53,755 bases of DNA from an uncultured Opitutia bacterium (lineage in GTDB: Bacteria > Verrucomicrobiota > Verrucomicrobiia > Opitutales > Opitutaceae). The translations under genes and the position numbers were made by a program. Numbering within the stretch: position 1 is the first letter of the stretch; each line of letters starts with the position of its first letter. The stretch spans positions 1 to 53,755 of the forward strand of contig CAIXKG010000139.1 of NCBI GenBank assembly GCA_903919985.1, in the 5' to 3' direction. Under the pieces are notes generated by a model. It was not told the origin of the DNA. It saw only the letters and a program-made list of their open reading frames with translations, and ran no database searches. Shown here in pieces: positions 17,308-25,778 of the stretch.

Positions 17308-19926
17308 ATGGCCTCCAACCTTTCCGCGGTTTTGTTTTTCGGCGCGATCGCCTCGGCGTTCGCCCAAGCTCCGGCTCCCGCTCCGGCGCCACCTCCTCCG
17401 GCGATCCAACTGCCGCCCGCGACCGACCCGGCGGTCTTGCACGTTGCTCCCGGCTTCAAGGTCGATCTGCTCTACACGGTGCCGCGCGTCGAGCAGGGCT
17501 CGTGGGTCGCGATGACCGTCGATCCCAAGGGCCGGCTGATTGTCAGCGACCAATACGGCGGCGTATATCGGGTGACGTTGCCTTCCCCGAATTCCACGAC
17601 GGGCACCAAGGTTGAGCCACTCAAGACCGGTCTCACCGGTGCGCACGGTTTGCTGTATGCATTCAATAGCCTCTACGTGATGGTGAACGAAGACAAAGCG
17701 AAGTCCGGGCTGTGGCGTCTGCGCGACACGACGGGCGATGACGATTTCGCGGCGCCGGAACTTCTGCGTACGATGAATGGCAGCGGCGAGCATGGCCCGC
17801 ATGCGTTGGTGCTCAGCCCCGATGGTCAGTCGATTTATTTCACCAACGGGAACCACACCGATTTACCGAAGGACATGGAAAAATCACGCCCGGTCGGTTG
17901 GGGCGAAGATCATCTCCTGCCGCGGATGTGGGATGCTCGCGGCCACGCCCGCGACAAATATGCCCCGGGCGGCTATATCGCGCGCATGGATCGCGACGGG
18001 AAAACGATCGATCTTTTTAGCATGGGCTTTCGCAATGCGTTCGATGTCGCGTTCGATCAAAACGGCGAACTCTTCACCTACGATTCCGACATGGAGTGGG
18101 ACCAAGGTTCACCTTGGTACCTTCCGACCCGGATCAATCACGCGGTGAGCGGAGCCGACTTCGGCTGGCGGAGTGGCGCAGGTCGCTGGCCGGCGTACTA
18201 CGCCGACAGCCTGCCCGGCGCCATCGACTTGGGACCGGGTTGTCCCACCGGCCTGACTTTCGGCACGAACGCGAAATTTTCCGCGAAGTACCAGCGTGCA
18301 CTGTTTGCCTGCGATTGGACGTTTGGCACGCTCTACGCGATCCACCTCCAACCCGATGGCGCGAGCTACCGCGCGGAACGGGAAGAATTTATTACGGGCA
18401 AGCCGCTGCCGTTGACCGATCTCGTGATCAATCCGCACGACGGTGCGATGTACTTTGCGGTCGGTGGCCGCCGCACGCAGGCCGCGCTTTATCGCGTGAC
18501 CTACGTCGGCTCCGAAAGCACCGCGCCCGCCACGATCGCTCCGCCGAACGCCGCGGCACTACTGCGCCGGTCGATTGAAGCCTTGCACGCCGATGGGGTC
18601 GGGCCGGAGGCGATCGACCAAGCCTGGCCTCACCTCGCCAATGCAGACCGTTTCATTCGCTTCGCCGCCCGCGTCGCGATCGAACGTCAGCCCGCGGAAA
18701 AATGGGCGGAGCGCGCCCTCGCGGAAAAAAATCCCCAGGCCGCAGTCGAGGCCCTGATCGCGCTGGCGCGCCGGGGAGACCGCGCATTGCAGCCACGTCT
18801 CATCGCGGCCCTCGAGCGTTTGGAATTTGCGGCACTGCCGGCGGATTTGCGCTTGCCGGTTTTGCGGGCGTGGCAGCTCGCGTTTACGCGGATGGGCAAA
18901 CCGGCCCCCGACGTTTGCGCGCGACTCGCCGCCAAATGGGACGTCCAGTTTCCGCACGCGGACCGGTTCGTAAATCGTGAGCTCGTCTCGCTGCTGATCT
19001 ATCTCGATTCGCCTACCGTGGTGGCAAAAACGATCCCGTTGCTCAGCGTCTCTGAACCGCTGGTTCGCACCGCTGAAGAGTTTGGCGGACCGGAGCTCAC
19101 TACGCGCAACGATTCCTACGGCAAAGTCGTGGACAGCGTCGGCGCCAGCCGGCCGGACCGCCAGCAGATCCATTTCGCTTACAATCTTCGCAATGCGACA
19201 GCGGGTTGGACGCCGAAATTACACGCCGATTATTTCTCCTGGTTCGCTCGGACGCGCGCTTGGAAAGGGGGCGCGAGCTTCGATGGATTTTTGCGTAACA
19301 TCCGCACCGATGCACTCACGCACGTGGCTGATTCCGCAGAGCGAGCGGCGCTCGACAGTCTTTCGAAGCCACCGTCTCCGGCCTTCATGGCAGCGGCGAT
19401 TCCGGCGAAAGGCCCGGGGCGTTCATACGCCACGAGCGAAACGGCCACGATTGTATCGGCGAAGATGCAGGGTCGCGACTTTGCACAAGGCCGGGCCATG
19501 TTCTCCGCCGGAGGTTGTATTGTTTGCCACCGCTTCAACGGCGAGGGCGGGGGAATTGGTCCGGATCTGAGTGTCGCGGGCAGCCGATATAGCGTGCGTG
19601 ATCTGCTCGAGAATATCATCGAGCCTTCGCGCGTGATCAGCGACCAATACGGCACCGAGCAAATTCTAAGCACGGACGGAGCAACGATTGTCGGCCGCGT
19701 GGCGGGCGAAGAAAACGGCGAGCTGATCGTGTTGAGCAACCCCTTCATGCCCGAAGAAAAGGTCCGCGTTAAAACAGCCTTGGTGAAGTCGCGCTCCGTT
19801 TATCCGGTGTCGATGATGCCGCCGGGGCTGATCAATTCACTGAACGAGTCGGAAGTTTCCGATCTCGTCGCTTACATATTATCCGGCGGAAATTCCTCGG
19901 ATAAGCTGTTTCGTCCGGCGCCATGA
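17308..19926 (+). CDS. PVC-type haem-binding beta-propeller with C-terminal cytochrome c
   Basis: This 872-residue exported protein (signal peptide ending AFAQA, then an Ala/Pro linker) has an N-terminal sugar-dehydrogenase-like beta-propeller of about residues 45-410 (motifs VAPGFKVDLLY, VDPKGRLIVSD, GEHGPHALVLSPDG and MGFRNAFDVAFD). A helical repeat region of about 420-580 follows. The C-terminal cytochrome c domain has CIVCH at 737-741, a FNGEGGGIGPDL motif and a likely axial Met in the VSMMPPGL segment near residue 836. Such proteins are typical of Verrucomicrobiota and Planctomycetes and are thought to pass electrons from sugar oxidation to the respiratory chain. It starts 17 bases after DUF1080 and overlaps the next gene by ATGA. 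Confidence 0.87.
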   Translation: MASNLSAVLFFGAIASAFAQAPAPAPAPPPPAIQLPPATDPAVLHVAPGFKVDLLYTVPRVEQGSWVAMTVDPKGRLIVSDQYGGVYRVTLPSPNSTTGTKVEPLKTGLTGAHGLLYAFNSLYVMVNEDKAKSGLWRLRDTTGDDDFAAPELLRTMNGSGEHGPHALVLSPDGQSIYFTNGNHTDLPKDMEKSRPVGWGEDHLLPRMWDARGHARDKYAPGGYIARMDRDGKTIDLFSMGFRNAFDVAFDQNGELFTYDSDMEWDQGSPWYLPTRINHAVSGADFGWRSGAGRWPAYYADSLPGAIDLGPGCPTGLTFGTNAKFSAKYQRALFACDWTFGTLYAIHLQPDGASYRAEREEFITGKPLPLTDLVINPHDGAMYFAVGGRRTQAALYRVTYVGSESTAPATIAPPNAAALLRRSIEALHADGVGPEAIDQAWPHLANADRFIRFAARVAIERQPAEKWAERALAEKNPQAAVEALIALARRGDRALQPRLIAALERLEFAALPADLRLPVLRAWQLAFTRMGKPAPDVCARLAAKWDVQFPHADRFVNRELVSLLIYLDSPTVVAKTIPLLSVSEPLVRTAEEFGGPELTTRNDSYGKVVDSVGASRPDRQQIHFAYNLRNATAGWTPKLHADYFSWFARTRAWKGGASFDGFLRNIRTDALTHVADSAERAALDSLSKPPSPAFMAAAIPAKGPGRSYATSETATIVSAKMQGRDFAQGRAMFSAGGCIVCHRFNGEGGGIGPDLSVAGSRYSVRDLLENIIEPSRVISDQYGTEQILSTDGATIVGRVAGEENGELIVLSNPFMPEEKVRVKTALVKSRSVYPVSMMPPGLINSLNESEVSDLVAYILSGGNSSDKLFRPAP

Positions 19927-21077
19927 GCCGCGGGATTTCGCCGACGCTCCAGACGGTGCGAGGCGCGCCTTCGTGGCGGATTGCCAGTGACTGCGTGGAG
20001 GCTTTTGTCACGCGGGACGGCGGGCATCTGGCGCCGGTGACTTTTCAGACGGCACGCGGACCGGTGCAGCCGTTTGCCGTTGCGCCATGGAGCGGCGAGT
20101 CGCTCGCGCGCGAAACGCCGCCGGTATTGCGAGCATTGCGCGGAGATTTCTTCTGCCTGCCGTTTGGCGCCAATGTGACGCCATGGCGGGGGGAATCGCA
20201 TTCGGTGCATGGCGAAACGGCGGGCGCGCGGTGGAAAGGGGCGCGGCTGCAGGCCAGCGGCGAGCGGGTCGAATTCGCGGCCGAACTGCATCCCACCATT
20301 CGCCCCGGCCGCGTGGTCAAGCGCCTTCAGCTGCGCGCGGGGGAGACGAATCTTTATTGCCGGCATGAACTCTCCGGTTTCACCGGACCCATGCCCATCG
20401 GCCATCACGCGACGCTCCAATTTCCCGAGGGAAGTTCGGCAGCAGTGTCGTTGAGTCCGTGGCGCGAGGGACGGGTGTGCCCCTTGCCCTTCGAGGATCC
20501 GGCTCAGGGCGGATACTTTACGCTCAAGCCGGGGGCTCCCTTCACCCGCCTCGGCCACGTTCCACTGGCGCAAGGCGGCTGGGCTGATCTCGCCAACTAT
20601 CCCGCGCGCGAGGGCTTCGAAGATCTGGTGATGGTGTCATCGCGCAAGAGCGCGGGGCTGGCGTGGTCGGCGGTCACCGTCAGCGGCAACCCGGGCTACG
20701 TCTGGTTTGCGCTCAAGGAACCACGCGTGCTGGCCTCGACGATCCTCTGGCATTCCAACGGCGGACGTCATTACGCGCCGTGGTTGGGGCGGCACCGTCG
20801 GGTCCTGGGGGTTGAGGATGTCACAAGCTATTTCCACTACGGCCTCGACGAATCGGCGCGCCCGAATTCGCTCAACGCGCGGGGCGTGCCGACGGCGTTG
20901 CGCTTGCGACCGACCGAGACGACCCGGGTGAACTACATTATGGGCATCGCCACGCCGGGTCCGAAATTCGATCGCGTGCGTTCCATTCAATTCGAGGGCG
21001 ATGAAATCATCCTGATTGCTCACTCGGGCGTGAAGCACCGGCATCCAGTTGATCTGACTTTTTTCGATCCGAGGTAG
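19923..21077 (+). CDS. Hypothetical protein, possible mutarotase-like beta-sandwich
   Basis: The 384-residue product has no signal peptide. It starts inside the stop codon of the haem propeller gene (ATGA), so it is translationally coupled to it. The sequence is rich in beta-strands, with motifs such as VKRLQLRAGETNLYCRHEL, PIGHHATLQFP and WHSNGGRHYAPW. These resemble the DUF4432/aldose-epimerase-like galactose mutarotase fold. I assign this only tentatively; an unrelated sugar-binding beta-sandwich is also possible. Its location at the end of the sugar locus supports sugar handling, perhaps interconverting anomers of the keto-sugar. The stop at 21075-21077 is within a REP-like repeat. Confidence 0.65.
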   Translation: MSRGISPTLQTVRGAPSWRIASDCVEAFVTRDGGHLAPVTFQTARGPVQPFAVAPWSGESLARETPPVLRALRGDFFCLPFGANVTPWRGESHSVHGETAGARWKGARLQASGERVEFAAELHPTIRPGRVVKRLQLRAGETNLYCRHELSGFTGPMPIGHHATLQFPEGSSAAVSLSPWREGRVCPLPFEDPAQGGYFTLKPGAPFTRLGHVPLAQGGWADLANYPAREGFEDLVMVSSRKSAGLAWSAVTVSGNPGYVWFALKEPRVLASTILWHSNGGRHYAPWLGRHRRVLGVEDVTSYFHYGLDESARPNSLNARGVPTALRLRPTETTRVNYIMGIATPGPKFDRVRSIQFEGDEIILIAHSGVKHRHPVDLTFFDPR

Positions 21078-21132
21078 CGCGAGGCTTCCAGCCCGCGTTC
21101 CGGATTCAGCTCGCGGGTTAAGGTCTCGCGCT
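21074..21132. repeat. REP-like palindrome overlapping a stop codon (second copy)
   Basis: GGTAGCGCGAGGCTTCCAGC starts at 21073-21074 and includes the stop TAG of the mutarotase-like gene. The right arm ending near 21132 reads AGCGCGAGACCTTAACCCGC as reverse complement and mates with it imperfectly. It matches the copy at 16487 over the first 24 bases apart from one inserted base. Confidence 0.65.
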
Positions 21133-21251
21133 CCTCAGCAGAATTTTCTGCCGCGGACTAAATCCTTCCCCTCTTTGGCTCGTCTGTTACTTCACTCATC
21201 CTCTCGACCGGAGCCCAGCTCTGTTCGCAACCCCGCTGTATCGGTCTCACC

Positions 21252-22427
21252 ATGCTACCTCGTTTCCTGAAAAATAAATTTTGCCTGATCCTCGGTCTGG
21301 CCACGCTGGGCTTTTCTGCGGCCGTCTCGAACGCCGCCGAATCGGCCCCTTATTCGGTTTCGCTGCCCACCGCGAAGGATAACACGGGAGGAGCGGTGCT
21401 GATCGTGCCGGATCCGGCCGCCAAATCGGCCGACCCCACCACGCTGGCAAAGTGGCTGAATGACCGCGGACTCGCCGCGTTCGTCTTTCGGGCCTCCGGC
21501 CCGGCCGCGGACAAAACGGCAGCAGCGGCCAGCGTCGCCCGAGCGGTGCAGCAGTTGCGGGCGCACGCGGCCGAATACAAAATTTCGGCGAAGCGCGTCG
21601 CGTTGCTCGGTTTTGGCGGCGGCGCCGACATCGCGGCCGAAGCGGCTTATAATCAGGTCGTCGAGGCCAATGTCGCCGCGACCGATGCCGCAGGGAAATT
21701 CTCCAGCCGCCCCGATTTGCTCGCGGTGATTTGGGGCCCGACGTCGGTATTGCCTCCGGCTGGGACACTCCCGCCCACGTTTATCGTCGGGTCGACGAGC
21801 ACCGGCGACAATTTGTCGGGCTCGATCGAGCTCTGGAATAAATTGCGGGCTGCTCGCGCTTCGGTGGACGCCCATTTTTTCGCCAAGGCCGACCTCAAGA
21901 CGGTGCTCGCCGCCGACAATGCCTCGGTCGGGTCGTGGCCTGAAATATTTTATGCGTGGACGCGTTTCTGTGGCCTGATGACGGAGGAGAAGCGACTCCC
22001 GGTGAAGGGCATGGTCTATCTCAACGGCCACACGCTGCCGCACGGCTACGTCATTTTCACGCCGGTCGATTTTGTCGGCGCCGGTCCGATCATCGGCCGG
22101 GTGTTAAACTCCACCGCGGGCGAAGCGCTCGGCTTGTTTAAGATCCCGGCCGATCAAGGGCCGATCGCGGGTCGATACAAAGTCGAAGTCTACCAGACGA
22201 TGAACCGCTGGCTCAGTAATAGCTTTAGCAGCGACCTTGTCGGTGGCCGCGGCGGCGCGTCGCCGGAGAAAACCTATTTCGGGCACTACCGGCTGCTGTC
22301 CCCGACGATCGACGACTATCACGTTTTTTCTAAGGTCCGGCCTTCAGACCGCAGCGATCTCTTCGTCGAGTTCAAATCCGGCACTGACGCCAACCTGGAT
22401 TTGAAAATCGAAGTCTTCAGCAAGTGA
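21252..22427 (+). CDS. Exported alpha/beta-hydrolase-like protein lacking the nucleophile, with C-terminal beta-domain
   Basis: This 391-residue protein has a signal peptide (ending AVSNAAES). Residues of about 40-235 follow an alpha/beta hydrolase core and share RAHAAEY and the following strand with the downstream hydrolase. The nucleophile elbow, however, reads LLGFGGGAD (residues 118-126), with glycine where the catalytic serine should be. The C-terminal part from about 255 (KGMVYLNGHTLPHGYVIFTP, then GPIAGRYKVEV) resembles the carboxypeptidase-regulatory or transthyretin-like modules common in planctomycete lipoproteins. It is probably a binding or scaffold protein, not an esterase. The last codons run to 22427, 29 bases before the next ATG. 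Confidence 0.7.
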   Translation: MLPRFLKNKFCLILGLATLGFSAAVSNAAESAPYSVSLPTAKDNTGGAVLIVPDPAAKSADPTTLAKWLNDRGLAAFVFRASGPAADKTAAAASVARAVQQLRAHAAEYKISAKRVALLGFGGGADIAAEAAYNQVVEANVAATDAAGKFSSRPDLLAVIWGPTSVLPPAGTLPPTFIVGSTSTGDNLSGSIELWNKLRAARASVDAHFFAKADLKTVLAADNASVGSWPEIFYAWTRFCGLMTEEKRLPVKGMVYLNGHTLPHGYVIFTPVDFVGAGPIIGRVLNSTAGEALGLFKIPADQGPIAGRYKVEVYQTMNRWLSNSFSSDLVGGRGGASPEKTYFGHYRLLSPTIDDYHVFSKVRPSDRSDLFVEFKSGTDANLDLKIEVFSK

Positions 22428-22456
22428 ACCTTTCGCATCCGACCTCCTTCTTTGTC

Positions 22457-23419
22457 ATGAAAACTTTTTCCCCTTTCTCTCGCGCGTCCTTGGTCGCCGT
22501 CACCTTGCTGGGCGCTTTCGATCTCACCGCTATCACAGCTCGCGCCGCGGACGAGCCCGCCATCGGTGGTATCTTGGGTGGACCGAAAAACCCGGGGCAG
22601 GTGGCCTACGTGGAGCAGGCCAAGCTGATGGGCCCCGGCCCGGTCTCCGGTATTCCCGAGCCAATTCTGCTCTGGCCCAACGGCGCGCCCGGCGCGGTGG
22701 CGGATGCGAACGGTGCGTTTGGCGACGAAGACAAGCCGGCCCTCTACATTTTTCCAGCGGCCAAAGGCAACAACACGGGCGCGGCTTTTCTGGTGCTCGC
22801 CGGCGGCGGTTTCACCAACCGCTGTATGGACAACGAAGGCGTGCAGATCGCGAAATTTCTCAATCGAAACGGCATGGCGGGCTTCGTTCTGCGGTATCGC
22901 ATTGGGCCGAATTATCAGCGCACCGCGTCGCAGTTGGACGCGCACCGGGCGATGCGCTACATCCGCGCTCACGCTGCGGAATACGGCATTGTGCCGGATC
23001 GCCTCGGCGTGATCGGTTTTTCCGCGGGCTCCGAACTCGAGGGCGACGCCTTCTTCAACAACATCGCCGAAGCCGATCCAACCGCGGCTGATCCACTCGA
23101 CCGTCCCTCGGCGCGCGCGAATTTTGCGGCGCTCATTTACGGCGGCCGGAATCCTCAGAAGCCGGCGGATGCGCCGCCAACATTCATGTTTAACACCATC
23201 GAGGACGGTGGACATCTCACGCCGGAAATTCAGGTGATGAACGCGCTCCGCACGGCGGGCGTCCCGGTCGAAGCCCATTTCTATCAAGTCGGACCCCACG
23301 GCACGAGCATGTCCCCGGGTGATCCTCAGCTTGGCCAATGGCCGGAGTTGATGGTGAAGTGGCTAAAGGTCGGCGGGTATGTGCCGGTGAACGCGGTCGC
23401 CGGCTTCAAGGCCCGCTGA
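22457..23419 (+). CDS. Exported alpha/beta hydrolase (acetyl esterase type)
   Basis: I choose the ATG at 22457-22459, which gives 320 residues and a normal signal peptide ending ITARAAD. A GTG at 22424 overlapping the previous gene would add 11 unneeded residues. The hydrolase core has FLVLAGGGFTNR (an oxyanion HGGG-like strand with Ala in place of His), the nucleophile motif GFSAG at 187-191 (Ser189) and a C-terminal histidine in VGPHGTSM. This matches the endo-xylanase/acetylesterase-like hydrolases found near plant-polysaccharide genes. It is next to a relative without the serine, so the two may have arisen by duplication. Confidence 0.8.
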   Translation: MKTFSPFSRASLVAVTLLGAFDLTAITARAADEPAIGGILGGPKNPGQVAYVEQAKLMGPGPVSGIPEPILLWPNGAPGAVADANGAFGDEDKPALYIFPAAKGNNTGAAFLVLAGGGFTNRCMDNEGVQIAKFLNRNGMAGFVLRYRIGPNYQRTASQLDAHRAMRYIRAHAAEYGIVPDRLGVIGFSAGSELEGDAFFNNIAEADPTAADPLDRPSARANFAALIYGGRNPQKPADAPPTFMFNTIEDGGHLTPEIQVMNALRTAGVPVEAHFYQVGPHGTSMSPGDPQLGQWPELMVKWLKVGGYVPVNAVAGFKAR

Positions 23420-23426
23420 CGGCCGG

Positions 23427-23452
23427 GAGCCGGGGGCGCGGCCCTCCGGCTC
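23427..23452. terminator. Hairpin between convergent genes
   Basis: GAGCCGGGG at 23427-23435 pairs with CCCTCCGGCTC at 23442-23452, with one bulge. It sits between the 3' ends of the convergent hydrolase and TPR genes and may terminate both transcripts. There is no clear T-run, so confidence is low. Confidence 0.35.
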
Positions 23453-24416
23453 ACAGCCCCAATTTTTTCCGCGCGAAGGGCCGGACAAACGCGGCCGGCG
23501 GATTGTGCGCCGTCGCGAGATCGTAGGCTTTGCGATAAAGCTCCTTCGCTTTATCGGCCGGTCCCGATTTCTCCAAGGTCATCGCGAGCAGTGACGTCAT
23601 GAACGGGTCGTTCCCCAAACCGGCGACGGCTTTGGTGAGTTCCGCCTCCGCCGTTTTCAGATCATTGGTGTAGAGGGCCACGTAGCCGACGAGGTACGGG
23701 AAATAGCGCTCCTGCGCTTCCGCCATCTTCGGATCACTATCTAGAATCTTCCGCCCCACCGCGATTTGCCGTTGAGCCTCGGCTTTGTCTCCGTGGCGCG
23801 CGGCGAGGCGGGCGAGGGCATGCGCGAGGCGAAAGTCCCACAAACTTTTCGGATGTGTTTTCGGATCGGGCTCCTTGAGACCCAGCTCCGTGCCTTTACG
23901 GTACCATTTTTCGGCGGCAGCGAAATCGCCGGCGTCGATGCAAACGCGCGCCGCTTCATTAGCCATTTCCCCTTGTTGATAAAACGCATTTTGCGGCTCG
24001 GCCGCTTCCCGCGTCACCCAATAGGCGATGACCATTTCCTCGTATTTCACCGTATTCTTCGCGTCGCCATCGAAAGCAAATGACATCGCCATCGCGCGCT
24101 GCGCCACGGCCTTCGCCGCCGGATCAGCCGCGGCCTCGATGCGCCGTTGGAAGACGACTCGCGCCTCCGCCGTCGCACCTAAGGTGTCGAGTAGGTTCGC
24201 CGCCGCCGCCGAGTTTGGATTGGTGGCGAGCTCGCGTTTGACCGCCGCGATGGCGTCGGCCGTTTTGTCGGCCTTCATGAAGGCAGTGGCTTCGCGCAGA
24301 TTGGCGGACGGTTCCTGCCCCCGGCCGGCCTGAGCCGGCAGGAATGCCGGGGTTGCGAGCGCCAGTATTACAGCAAGACCAAGCCGTTGAGCGGAGCGGG
24401 TGGGGAGAGTTTTCAT
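23451..24416 (-). CDS. Exported TPR-repeat protein
   Basis: The 321-residue product has a signal peptide (residues 1-29, ending FLPAQA). The rest is helical, with tetratricopeptide-like pairs such as ADKTADAIAAVKRELATNP, AGDFAAAEKWYRKGTELG and NDLKTAEAELTKAVAGLG. It is probably a periplasmic scaffold for protein-protein contacts. No catalytic motif is visible. It lies at the end of a minus-strand series after metF but is separated from it by about 400 bases, so co-transcription is uncertain. Confidence 0.75.
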   Translation of the reverse strand: MKTLPTRSAQRLGLAVILALATPAFLPAQAGRGQEPSANLREATAFMKADKTADAIAAVKRELATNPNSAAAANLLDTLGATAEARVVFQRRIEAAADPAAKAVAQRAMAMSFAFDGDAKNTVKYEEMVIAYWVTREAAEPQNAFYQQGEMANEAARVCIDAGDFAAAEKWYRKGTELGLKEPDPKTHPKSLWDFRLAHALARLAARHGDKAEAQRQIAVGRKILDSDPKMAEAQERYFPYLVGYVALYTNDLKTAEAELTKAVAGLGNDPFMTSLLAMTLEKSGPADKAKELYRKAYDLATAHNPPAAFVRPFARKKLGL

Positions 24417-24643
24417 CGTGATGGGGGGAAGGTTCGGGCGATTTGGCGATACGGCGGGTTGGAGTGCTCTCGAAAGAGAAATGCGGCCGTTCTTTTTTCC
24501 AAGCCAAGACCGAATCGTGCACCGTTCGAAAATACGGAGGCGATGCCGCCTGATTTAGCCTTAGACTCTACCGCTGATCCGGTCTCGTCACCCTCTCTGC
24601 TTTGTCTCGTCGGTCGTAGTTCAACCCCGCCCCGCTCCCCCTG

Positions 24644-24836
24644 ATTACTCCCTACACGCTTTCCGTCAGTCGCTTTCTGTTAGCTCTGACGGCGCTGGCT
24701 TTCACTCCCGCGGTCTGGCCGCAGTCGGCGATGCTCACGCCTTTGAAGGCCGCGGGCATTTGTGAGGTTGGGAAAAAAATTGGCTGGGAGGTAGCGGTGC
24801 CGGCCGGGCCGAAGGACCCTGCTCCTACGCCGCCAG
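24644..24836 (+). pseudogene. N-terminal remnant of an exported esterase
   Basis: Plus-strand translation from 24644 reads like a signal peptide (SVSRFLLALTALAFTPAVWP) followed by LKAAGICEVGKKIGWEVAVP. The latter resembles the first beta-domain of exported acetyl-xylan-esterase-type proteins in this phylum. There is no ATG at the start, and the reading frame loses similarity where it meets the 3' end of metF on the opposite strand. I read it as a gene decayed by deletion. The assignment rests on my recognition of the N-terminal pattern and needs a database search. Confidence 0.4.
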
Positions 24837-25706
24837 TCCCGCGGCCAACGCGAGGGCGCCTTTGGCGCGATTCAAAATGTAGAGGTGATAGCCGGGTGCG
24901 CCGTGGGCGATGAGATCCCGGATCTGAGTCAGCGCCCAATCGATCCCGATGGTTTCAACCACCTCGGTGTTTTCCGCCCCGGCTTCCAATCGCGTGATGA
25001 GTTTTGGCGGCAAGGTGGCGCCGCACATCGTGGTGAAGCGCTGGATTTGTTTCAGCGAAAGCACGGGCATGATGCCCGGGACAATCGGCACGGTAATCCC
25101 GGCCGCGCGGCATTTGTCGACAAAGCGATAATAGACGGCGTTGTCGAAAAAGAGCTGCGTGGTGATGAACGCGGCCCCCGCATCGACTTTGGTTTTCAGA
25201 TTGGCGAGGTCCGCTTCGGCGCTCGGCGCTTCCGGGTGCTTTTCCGGATACCCGCCCACGCCGAGACAGAAATCGGGGTGGCGCTCCTTGAGCAACGCGG
25301 CCAGATCGCTCGCGTAGCGCAGTCCATCTTTGTAGGGCGTGAAGGTCGTCTCGCCCTTCGGCGGATCGCCGCGCAGCGTCATGATGTTGCGGAAACCGCC
25401 GGCGTAAATGCGGTCGGCCACCTCGGAAAGCTCGGCCTGGGTGTGACCCACGCACGTAAGATGCGGCATCACCGTGAACCCAAAATCGCGTTTCAGAAAA
25501 TCGCAGATTTGCGCCGTGCGATCGCGAGTGGTGCCGCCAGCTCCGTACGTGACCGAGACAAAATCCGGATTCATCCGCTTGAGCGCGGTGGCCGTGGCCC
25601 GCAGCGCATCGACGCCGGCTTCATCCTTGGGCGGGAAAAATTCCAGCGAACGCAGGGGGCGTTGCAGCGCGAAAAGATCGGCGATGGCTCGGTCGGGCGA
25701 AATCAC
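24825..25706 (-). CDS. metF: Methylenetetrahydrofolate reductase
   Basis: The 293-residue protein is the FAD catalytic domain of 5,10-methylenetetrahydrofolate reductase, which makes 5-methyl-THF for methionine synthesis in the cytoplasm. Motifs include LEFFPPKDEAG at 21-31, DFVSVTYGAGG, HLTCVGHT, NIMTLRGDPP and the C-terminal GAPGYHLYILN. The only usable start is the GTG at 25704-25706; a stop codon lies two codons upstream. No Shine-Dalgarno precedes it. Instead, a 13-bp perfect palindrome (25704-25737) covers the start codon. It is 72 bases downstream of the DUF4340 gene. Confidence 0.93.
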   Translation of the reverse strand: MISPDRAIADLFALQRPLRSLEFFPPKDEAGVDALRATATALKRMNPDFVSVTYGAGGTTRDRTAQICDFLKRDFGFTVMPHLTCVGHTQAELSEVADRIYAGGFRNIMTLRGDPPKGETTFTPYKDGLRYASDLAALLKERHPDFCLGVGGYPEKHPEAPSAEADLANLKTKVDAGAAFITTQLFFDNAVYYRFVDKCRAAGITVPIVPGIMPVLSLKQIQRFTTMCGATLPPKLITRLEAGAENTEVVETIGIDWALTQIRDLIAHGAPGYHLYILNRAKGALALAAGLAA

Positions 25707-25737
25707 ATATCAACGCATATGAAAGCGTTGATATGTG
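25704..25737. promoter_or_regulatory. 13-bp perfect palindrome over the metF start
   Basis: CACATATCAACGC at 25704-25716 and GCGTTGATATGTG at 25725-25737 are exact reverse complements with an 8-base spacer. On the metF strand the GTG start codon forms the end of the downstream arm. The half-sites contain ATATC/GATAT, like operators of ArsR-type methionine-cycle repressors such as SahR. That link is from memory and unproven. In RNA it would be a hairpin that hides the start codon. Confidence 0.65.
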
Positions 25738-25778
25738 TAAAGGGGAGAGTTGGGGGCAGGCCCAATCAGTCGCGCAAA

